Part shown: positions 1 through 5,492 of the stretch, in pieces | How positions within the stretch are numbered: the first letter of the stretch is position 1 | Layout of the letters: every line of letters starts with the position of its first letter | NCBI GenBank assembly: GCA_900551645.1 | Contig: URWP01000187.1 | Span: 1-5,492 of the forward strand | Direction of reading: 5' to 3' | Origin: an uncultured Bacteroides sp. | GTDB taxonomy: Bacteria > Bacteroidota > Bacteroidia > Bacteroidales > Bacteroidaceae | DNA: 5,492 nucleotides | Made by a program: the position numbers and the translations under genes | Notes under the pieces: model-generated | What the model saw: the letters and a program-made list of their open reading frames with translations, nothing else | The model's database searches: none | Told to the model about the DNA's origin: nothing

Positions 1-325
1 TGCCTGGTATATTTTTGCATCTTTAGGATTTTATCCTGTTTGCCCAGGCTCACCATATTATGTTCTGGCCAGTCCGTCTTTCCCCAAAGCTATTCTACAA
101 TTAGAAAATGGACAAACCTTCACTCTTATTGCTGAGAATGCCTCTAAAGAGAACATCTATATTCAGAGCGTGACATTGAACGGAAAAGCATACTCCAAGA
201 ATTATATATCTCACAAAGACATCGTACATGGAGGCGAGATGGTATTTCAAATGGGAAATACCCCAAACAAAAATTGGGGAGGAACTCCTGCAGACTGTCC
301 TCCAGCCTTAACTAAAATACCATAA
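1..325 (+). CDS. GH92 family alpha-mannosidase, C-terminal end (5' part outside window)
   Basis: The frame is open from base 2 to the TAA at 323-325 and gives 107 residues. It begins AWYIFASLGFYPVCPGSPYY, which I recognise as the conserved end of the GH92 catalytic domain (usually SAWY.FSALGFYPVCPG). The C-terminal beta-rich segment follows, with LNGKAYSKNYI, SHKDIVHGGEMVFQMG and a closing NKNWG motif. GH92 enzymes are calcium-dependent exo-acting alpha-mannosidases. In Bacteroidota they usually act in the periplasm or at the cell surface on N-glycans or fungal mannans. The catalytic acid/base and calcium-binding residues lie upstream of the window, so neither activity nor linkage specificity can be judged. 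The stop is 27 nt before the start of the GH28 gene on the same strand, with no terminator visible between them, so the two are probably co-transcribed. Confidence 0.9.
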   Translation, partial: AWYIFASLGFYPVCPGSPYYVLASPSFPKAILQLENGQTFTLIAENASKENIYIQSVTLNGKAYSKNYISHKDIVHGGEMVFQMGNTPNKNWGGTPADCPPALTKIP

Positions 326-352
326 TTAAAAACACATAAACCCCATTTTAAT

Positions 353-1726
353 ATGAAAACTAAAAACATTCTTCTTGCACTATTTAGCATCTTCCTCCTC
401 GGAGCATGCCACTCGCAGCAAACGGGGATTTATAACATCATGGATTACGGTGCCCAAGCTATACAAAAGGCCATCAACGCTTGTTCTGAGGCGGGTGGAG
501 GTACGGTACTCGTTCCATCCGGACACACATTTTTATGCGGTCCTTTCAAACTGGCATCGCATATAGAATTGCATTTGGCACCCAACTCACGACTGTTAGC
601 CAACCCGGATGAAAGTATTTACACAGAAAGCGCATTCGGAGCTAATCGCGGAGAAGGAATGATGTGGATTAGCGGAAAAGACCTGAAAAATGTATCTATT
701 ACTGGTACCGGAACGCTTGACGGCAACGGGGTTTCCTTTATGGGAAAGGAACTGGAAGATTCTTACGAGCTAAAACCCGTGACCGATTTTGACCCACGTC
801 CACATCTGCTGACTTTGACCAATGTACAGAAACTAGTGATTCGCGATATAAGCGTACGTAACAGTGCTTACTGGACCGTACACCTGATAGGTTGCCGTAA
901 TGCCTTGATTGACGGTATCACCATTCTAAACGACCTGAAAATACGAAACGGTGACGGTATTGACGTAGACCATTCAAAAGATGTACGTATCTCCAACTGC
1001 TTTATCGAATCGGGTGATGACTGTATCTGCCTGAAGAACCGACGTGAGTTCGAACAGTATGGAAGCTGTGAAGACGTAGTAGTGACCAATTGTACCATGA
1101 CTTCACGTTCATGTGCCGTAAAAATCGGTTCGGAAAACATGGACAAAATCAACAATGTGTTATTCACTAATTGCATCATCAAAGATAGCAACCGAGGTAT
1201 TGGTATCCAAAACCGCGATGAAGGTACGGTTACCAATGTTATTTTCTCAAACATGATTGTTGACTGTCGTTTCTTCTCTGATGTATGGTGGGGAAAAGCA
1301 GAACCAATTTACGTCACATCTTTCCCACGTGCAGTAGGAAATCATAAAGATGCCGGATGGCGTTTCCCGAAAGGAGCCGTAAAAGGTGCTTGTGGAGAAG
1401 TGAGCCGTATTTATTTCCACAATATCAAATGTACAAGTGAAAACGGAATTTTTGTCAGTGGAGATACGATAGACAAAATCAACCGAATTTATTTTGACCA
1501 AGTAGAAGTAAACCTTCACAAACGGACCACTTTTGAAGGTGGGGTATACGATAAGCGTCCATGCGACGGAGAAGGCTTTCTAAAAGGAAAAACGTATGGA
1601 TTCTTCTTCCACACAGCATCCGACATCCAAATGGAAGGATGTACAGTCAATTGGGGAGATACCCGTCCTGATTATGCTGCAGAAAATATACACTTGGAAA
1701 ATACAGCTGGGGTAATTCAAAAATAG
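353..1726 (+). CDS. GH28-family (polygalacturonase-like) lipoprotein glycoside hydrolase
   Basis: This is a 457-residue protein. The N-terminus is a lipoprotein signal: MKTK, a hydrophobic stretch at about 6-17, and an LGAC lipobox with Cys19 as the predicted lipidated residue. The residues after Cys19 (HSQQ) have no acidic run like the Bacteroides surface-export signal, so a periplasmic location is slightly favoured (inference). The rest is a right-handed parallel beta-helix of GH28 type. Seen motifs are NGDGID at 199-204, SGDDCICLK at 220-228, KIGSEN at 257-262 and NRGIGIQNRDE at 280-290. In GH28 the aspartates of the first two motifs (here D201, D222, D223) are the catalytic positions for inverting hydrolysis of galacturonan-type linkages. 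The usual GHG histidine motif is not visible; SRSCAVKIGS occupies that region. The N-terminal DYGA is followed directly by QAIQKAI, without the usual GDG.T.NT segment. The ATG at 353 is chosen because it gives a complete signal peptide; there is no Shine-Dalgarno, only an AT-rich leader. GH28 membership is secure; the substrate is unknown. Confidence 0.9.
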   Translation: MKTKNILLALFSIFLLGACHSQQTGIYNIMDYGAQAIQKAINACSEAGGGTVLVPSGHTFLCGPFKLASHIELHLAPNSRLLANPDESIYTESAFGANRGEGMMWISGKDLKNVSITGTGTLDGNGVSFMGKELEDSYELKPVTDFDPRPHLLTLTNVQKLVIRDISVRNSAYWTVHLIGCRNALIDGITILNDLKIRNGDGIDVDHSKDVRISNCFIESGDDCICLKNRREFEQYGSCEDVVVTNCTMTSRSCAVKIGSENMDKINNVLFTNCIIKDSNRGIGIQNRDEGTVTNVIFSNMIVDCRFFSDVWWGKAEPIYVTSFPRAVGNHKDAGWRFPKGAVKGACGEVSRIYFHNIKCTSENGIFVSGDTIDKINRIYFDQVEVNLHKRTTFEGGVYDKRPCDGEGFLKGKTYGFFFHTASDIQMEGCTVNWGDTRPDYAAENIHLENTAGVIQK

Positions 1727-1785
1727 CCCTAAGTGTTTTTAAAAACGCCGTTGTGAAACGGTACATTTCTAAATTCCTTTTTTTA

Positions 1786-1826
1786 AGAGGCTATCTCAAC
1801 ATAAGTTTGAGATGGCCTCTCTTTTT
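1786..1826 (+). terminator. Rho-independent terminator between convergent genes
   Basis: A 14-bp stem with one G-T wobble is formed by AGAGGCTATCTCAA (1786-1799) and TTGAGATGGCCTCT (1807-1820), with a 7-nt loop and then C plus five T (1822-1826). It lies 60 nt after the GH28 stop, and the T-tract is on the + strand, so it most likely ends the GH92-GH28 transcript. It also begins 9 nt past the stop of the opposing regulator gene. On that strand the hairpin would be followed by A residues rather than U, so any termination there would be less typical. Confidence 0.8.
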
Positions 1827-1829
1827 GCC

Positions 1830-4145
1830 TTACGAATGCCCCACAGAACTTGGCAAGCAGCCAAAGCGTTGCTTAAAACATTTTGTGAAATACTTTGGAT
1901 CATTGAAACCTACCGCATAAGCAACTTCAGACACATTGGCATCTCCTTTTTTCTGTTCCAGCAACTGATAACCCATATCCAACCTAAAGTTCTTCATAAA
2001 CTGTCCGATAGGAATTCCTGCCAGATTCTGCATCTTCTGGTTAACCAATGTCTTACTGTATCCCATGTCACGAATAAAAGCATCCAATCCATATTCAGAC
2101 TCTGTATAGTGCTCTTTCATCAAGGCGATAGCCCGATCCATAAAGACCTTATCTCTGGACTCTTCTATCAATCCAAGATCACTCACATCTGTCAATGCCA
2201 AAGCAGCAGGTTTTGAAAGTTTCTCCTGATAACCACGACGCAAAGCCAGAATGTTACGAATACGATATTTAAGCACTTCTGCATCAAAAGGTTTACACAA
2301 ATATTCATCAACCCCTACTGAATAGCAGATTTTCTCATTCTCCTCCGAGCACACGGCCGTAAGAATTAGAAAAGGAATGTGACTGGTCTCTAAATTTGCC
2401 TTTACTCTTTTCGATAGTTCCAACCCGTCCATTTCTGGCATAAGCAGGTCACTGATAATCAAATCGACATGATGCTTTTCGAGTATCTCCATGGCCTTCA
2501 CCCCATTTTCAGCCTCAAGGAGTTTATATTCCTTTTGCAATAAGGAACGAATATAACGACGCATATCATGGTTGTCATCAACAACTAACAGAGTTTCTTT
2601 CTGTAAAGGAACTTCCTCCATTACAGAAAGATTTTCCTTTTCAGATATTCCGCCTGCAATAACAAGTTCCTCTTTCGGCATTTCCTTCATCGGTAACATA
2701 ACACGGAAAGAGGTTCCCCCGGCACGATTGTTCTTAGCTGAAATCACACCTCCATGAAGAGCCACAATCCGCTTGCATACATTTAAGCCGATACCCGTTC
2801 CAGACTGTCCGAAGACTGGATAAGTCACCTTATTTTGCGCCTGAAAGAAACTGTCAAAAATCAGTGGAAGATCTTTCTCCGGTATGCCACATCCTGTATC
2901 CGACACCGAAAGGTAAAGCTGCACTTTTCCCTCATTATCCACTATACGGGCTGCATAAAGTCGGATATGTCCCCCATCAGGCGTAAATTTCACAGCATTA
3001 GCCAATAGATTTGTCAGCACACGATGAAGATATTTAGGGTCAGCATTTACAGAAAGTCCCTGAAGACGATAATACGTACATAATACAATATGACGTTCTT
3101 TTACAAAGGAGACAAAAGGTGCCAATAAATCTTCAACCATAGAAATCAAGTTAAATGGCCGGATGTTCAATTGCACCTTTTCCATATCAAGTTTACGGAA
3201 ATCCATTAATTCATTCACCAATGACAATAAATCTTCCACATTACGTTCGGCAATGTGAAGCTGCTCCTTTACCTCCTTATCCGAAGTCAGTGCCAATGCC
3301 TGCTGAATAGGTCCGTGAATCAATGTAACCGGTGTACGGAACTCATGGGTAATATGCGTAAAAAAACGTATTTTTTCTTCTGCAACTTCCTCTACATGAT
3401 GAGCCATTATTTCCAAACTACGGTTCTGTATTTCCAGTTCGTGTGTGCGCTGGGCTACTAATTGTTTCAATAATACCTGCCGATGTTTTAACTGCCGTAC
3501 TTTATAACGATAAAAGGCTACGGACAAACATCCTGCAACAAGCAAAAGTAACGACCAGAACCACCACGACTTATAATAATAAGGACGTACCTGAATATTT
3601 ATATCCAATATGTCATCTTGCCATCTTCCCTCCTGATCTGTAGCTTGTATTTCCAATTGGAATTGTCCTCCCGGAAGTGAAGGCAAAGCAATCACCGGAT
3701 TATCTGCAGGAAGTTCCACCCATTCCTCTCCATTCTGTTTTTCTCTGTAACGAATCCGAACCGCCTCGTTGTATCCATACTCCAAAGTGGTCAAAGCAAG
3801 TTCCAGTTTATTCCCTTCCCCCAAATCAGACAGCCTTTTCGAAGTCTCATAAGTCCAGTTTTCACCATTCACACGGCAAGAAGAAATAACAACTGTACGT
3901 TCCTTGACCGATTTTGGTATTTTCTTCAAAATCACTTCACACAATCCATGATCTTTCCCGCAATACAAGCGTTTATAACGTGATGAGAAATGCAATGTAT
4001 GTGAATCATAATCTTTGTCCAAAATTCCATCAGACTTTCCGTATGAGACAAAAGTATCACTATCTACCAGCAAACGGAATAATCCATTCTCTGTAGCAAT
4101 CCATAAATTACCTGTTCCATCTTCGGATAAACCATAAACCGTATT
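1830..4145 (-). pseudogene. Hybrid two-component system (HTCS) regulator, 5' end cut off by an insertion sequence
   Basis: The frame is open for 771 codons, from 4145 down to the TAA at 1832-1830. HTCS proteins join a periplasmic sensor, histidine kinase, receiver and AraC DNA-binding domain in one inner-membrane chain and control polysaccharide utilization genes. Residues are counted here from the TTG at 4073. The 24 codons before it, NTVYGLSEDGTGNLWIATEN and GLFR, are a typical two-component-regulator propeller repeat. Then come a Y_Y_Y domain (about 90-163), one membrane helix (about 170-188), HisKA with phospho-acceptor H243 in THEFRTP, and an ATPase domain with N355/N359, DTGCGIP at 392-398 and GTGIGL at 425-430. 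A receiver follows with D499/D500, phospho-acceptor D542, T572 and K594, then an AraC-type helix-turn-helix at about 640-745 with AYAVGFNDPKYFTKCFKQRF near its end. All cytoplasmic signature residues are intact. The missing part is most of the sensor propeller, the signal peptide and the promoter. An in-frame TGA at 4148-4146 blocks the frame at the IS junction. The gene converges on GH28, a usual place for a cognate HTCS. Confidence 0.85.
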
Positions 4146-4146
4146 T

Positions 4147-4168
4147 CATTACTGTCCCGTAAAAGTGG
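4147..4168 (+). repeat. Left terminal inverted repeat of the IS
   Basis: This 22-base arm matches the reverse complement of 5450-5471 at 19 positions, with mismatches at 4152, 4161 and 4165. It starts CATTACTGTCCCGT and ends AAAAGTGG. It would be a transposase recognition site. The regulator gene resumes at 4146, just to its left. Confidence 0.85.
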
Positions 4169-4215
4169 ATAAATAGTTCTTTGAAATTATTGAAATATAG
4201 TCAATTACACGGTTT

Positions 4216-4249
4216 TTTGAAATGAAACGGACTTGATTTTGCAACTTTG
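4216..4249 (+). promoter_or_regulatory. Probable Bacteroides-type promoter for the transposase
   Basis: TTTG at 4216-4219 and CAACTTTG at 4242-4249 resemble the Bacteroidota sigma factor boxes TTTG (-33) and TAnnTTTG (-7); the second box has one deviation, C for T. The spacer is 22 nt, slightly longer than usual. Transcription would begin around 4255-4258, giving a very short leader before the ATG codons at 4263 and 4272. The closeness to 4263 slightly favours 4272 as the translated start. This is a pattern match only. Confidence 0.45.
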
Positions 4250-4262
4250 CAGTCTAATACAA

Positions 4263-5435
4263 ATGGCTGCTATGTTCCAAGACAAATACGTATTCTCTCA
4301 ATTAACCGCTTTTCTGAACAGGACTCAGTTTAACAACTATGTTCGCAAGTATGGTGGCAACCGATATGTGAAACATTTCACTTGCTGGAATCAGATGCTC
4401 GCGATGATGTTTGGACAACTGAGTAACCGTGAGAGCCTGCGAGACTTAATCGTTGCTTTCGAGGCGCATAGGGCCAAGCAATATCATCTTGGGTTAGGTC
4501 GTGAACCGATAGCCAAGACAACTCTTGCGACAGCCAACCGGAACCGTGATTATAGAATTTTTGAAGAATTTGCATTCTATATGATGAAGGAAGCCTGCGA
4601 GAAGCGGACGACCAACATCCTTGACATTTCCGGAAAGAAATATGCGTTTGATTCAACAACGATTCCGTTATGTCTTGCAACATTCCCATGGGCAAAGTTC
4701 CGAAACAAGAAAGGAGGAGTTAAGGCTCATGTCTTATATGACATTGAAGCACAAGTTCCTGCCTTCTATACCGTAACCACTGCATCAAAGCATGATTCTA
4801 CATTACTGTCTTCAATCCATTATGAACCAAATGCTTATTATATCTTCGACAGGGCTTATGATTCCTTTAAAGAACTCTATAAGATACATCTTACAGACTC
4901 TTTCTTTGTTGTCAGAGCCAAGACGAATTTAAAGTATAAGACAGTCCAATGGAAGCGAAGAATGCCAAAGAATATAATGACAGATGCGGAAGTGAAACTG
5001 ACCGGCTATCTCTCCGAGAAGAAATATCCTGAGTCATTCAGACTCGTCCGATATTACGATGAAGAAGATGACCGTGAGTTCACTTTTTTGACAAATGCAA
5101 AACAACTTTCTGCACTGGATATCGCCAATCTTTATAAGAAAAGATGGTTAATCGAGCTGTTCTTCAAATGGCTCAAGCAGCATCTCAAGATAAAGAAATT
5201 TTGGGGCACAACAGAGAACGCTGTTCGCATACAAATCAGTGTGGCTATTATCACATACTGCCTTGTGGCTATTGTCCAACATGATATGAAGTTGAAACGC
5301 TCAACCTATGAAGTTTTGCAAATTCTCAGCATATCATTGACTGACAAAACCCACTTGCGTGACCTGTTCGATAAGACTAATTTCAATGATGTCAAAGATC
5401 TAAATAATCCCCTTATTCCGGGGCTATTTGATTAA
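4263..5435 (+). CDS. IS4-family DDE transposase
   Basis: This 390-residue protein starts MAAMFQDKYVFSQL. It catalyses cut-and-paste movement of the surrounding IS. The N-terminal part (about 1-90), with HFTCWNQMLAMMFGQLSNRE and SLRDLIVA, resembles the DUF4372-type DNA-binding region seen in some IS4 transposases. The RNase H-like catalytic domain follows. D130 (in YAFDSTTI) and D196 (in YIFDRAYD) are the first two acidic residues. The third, E298, lies in the IS4 signature Y-(2)-R-(3)-E-(6)-K, seen as Y291, R294, E298 and K305 in YKKRWLIELFFKWLK. No frameshift or stop is present, and the length is normal for the family (about 390), so the enzyme looks functional. The ATG at 4263 is used; the ATG at 4272 (MFQDKYVF) is equally possible and removes three residues. 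The frame continues upstream to a TTG at 4233, but those extra residues look non-conserved and overlap the putative promoter. Confidence 0.92.
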   Translation: MAAMFQDKYVFSQLTAFLNRTQFNNYVRKYGGNRYVKHFTCWNQMLAMMFGQLSNRESLRDLIVAFEAHRAKQYHLGLGREPIAKTTLATANRNRDYRIFEEFAFYMMKEACEKRTTNILDISGKKYAFDSTTIPLCLATFPWAKFRNKKGGVKAHVLYDIEAQVPAFYTVTTASKHDSTLLSSIHYEPNAYYIFDRAYDSFKELYKIHLTDSFFVVRAKTNLKYKTVQWKRRMPKNIMTDAEVKLTGYLSEKKYPESFRLVRYYDEEDDREFTFLTNAKQLSALDIANLYKKRWLIELFFKWLKQHLKIKKFWGTTENAVRIQISVAIITYCLVAIVQHDMKLKRSTYEVLQILSISLTDKTHLRDLFDKTNFNDVKDLNNPLIPGLFD

Positions 5436-5449
5436 TTGTTTAACTCGTC

Positions 5450-5471
5450 CCATTTTAACGGGACACTAATG
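5450..5471 (-). repeat. Right terminal inverted repeat of the IS
   Basis: This is the partner of 4147-4168 (19 of 22 matches when read on the - strand), beginning 14 nt after the transposase stop. A short internal hairpin, GTCCC at 5447-5451 with GGGAC at 5460-5464, overlaps it. Such a structure could hinder transcripts running through the end, but it has no T-tract and is too weak to call a terminator. Confidence 0.85.
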
Positions 5472-5492
5472 TCGTAAATTGTCAAATCATAA
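5472..5492 (-). pseudogene. Possible upstream fragment of the interrupted HTCS gene
   Basis: Only 21 nt remain to the window edge. Read on the - strand from 5491 they encode YDLTIY plus the bases GA. Joined directly to 4146 they give YDLTIYENTVYGLSEDG in one open frame, consistent with a propeller repeat of the same sensor. The fragment is too short to identify on its own, so the assignment rests on its position and the restored frame. Confidence 0.35.

Larger units (their letters stand above)
4147..5471 (+). mobile_element. Complete IS4-family insertion sequence, about 1325 bp
   Basis: The element is bounded by imperfect terminal inverted repeats at 4147-4168 and 5450-5471 and carries one transposase gene filling most of its length. 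The tips read CATTACTGTCCCGT on the left and CATTAGTGTCCCGT when the right end is read inward. The transposase assigns it to the IS4 family. Of the IS4 subgroups, the ISPepr1-like one with a DUF4372-type N-terminus fits best from memory, but this is not verified. The exact edges are uncertain by about 5 bp: CATTA/TAATG may belong to the IS or to the target. I find no perfect direct repeat flanking either edge choice. Confidence 0.87.

Noticed and set aside
868..1519. Open frames on the - strand inside the GH28 gene
   Set aside because: They lie opposite a well-conserved coding region, show no recognisable domain and have low-complexity shadow-like composition.
1733..1761. Palindrome GTTTTTAAAAAC (1735-1746) and small hairpin CCGTT-GTGA-AACGG (1748-1761) after GH28
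   Set aside because: The stems are short or AT-only and lack a T-tract; the hairpin at 1786-1826 is the convincing terminator.
4071..4073. TTG as the true start of the regulator gene
   Set aside because: The frame stays open for 24 codons upstream and those codons encode a conserved propeller motif (GNLWIAT), so the TTG is internal.
1812..4096. Several short + strand open frames opposite the regulator
   Set aside because: They are shadows of the HTCS coding sequence with no motif, leader or plausible start signal.
4233..4262. TTG at 4233 as the transposase start
   Set aside because: The extra residues MILQLCSLIQ look non-conserved and overlap the putative promoter; ATG at 4263 or 4272 fits family N-termini better.
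4169..4262. Outward - strand promoter at the left end of the IS
   Set aside because: TATATTTC on the - strand is near the TAnnTTTG box, but there is no TTTG box at a proper distance upstream of it.
4139..5479. CCGTATTT (4139-4146) and TCGTAAAT (5472-5479) as an 8-bp target duplication
   Set aside because: Only 5 of 8 positions match, and removing one copy would put a stop in the regulator frame.

Overview
The window looks like part of a polysaccharide utilization locus from a gut Bacteroidota genome, most likely Bacteroides, Phocaeicola or a close relative. The evidence is the gene content (GH92 mannosidase end, lipoprotein GH28 enzyme, hybrid two-component regulator), the lack of Shine-Dalgarno sequences before starts, moderately AT-rich DNA, and a Bacteroides-type promoter (TTTG plus a near TAnnTTTG box) inside the insertion sequence. 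No species can be named from the sequence alone.

Layout: (1) 1-325, + strand, the last 107 codons of a GH92 exo-alpha-mannosidase. (2) 353-1726, + strand, a GH28-family lipoprotein 27 nt downstream, probably in the same operon. (3) 1727-1829, a short convergent intergenic region with a strong hairpin and T-tract at 1786-1826. (4) 1830-4145, - strand, the C-terminal 771 codons of a hybrid two-component system (HTCS) regulator: last sensor blade(s), Y_Y_Y domain, one membrane helix, histidine kinase, receiver and AraC-type DNA-binding domain. (5) 4147-5471, a complete IS4-family insertion sequence of about 1325 bp. It has 22-bp imperfect terminal inverted repeats and a + strand DDE transposase with an intact Y-R-E-K signature. 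(6) 5472-5492, 21 nt of flank that may be the continuation of the HTCS gene.

Working together: in such loci the HTCS senses a periplasmic glycan breakdown product and activates the adjacent glycosidase genes. Here the IS sits inside the sensor coding region and cuts the DNA-binding and kinase half away from the rest of the sensor. The regulator is therefore very probably inactive or altered, and the GH92/GH28 operon may have lost its glycan-dependent induction. This insertion is the most notable feature of the window.

I found no RNA gene, no CRISPR array and no convincing new biological system. Secondary points of interest are a GH28 protein lacking the usual N-terminal glycine/aspartate segment and the canonical GHG histidine motif, and an IS junction with no clean target duplication.
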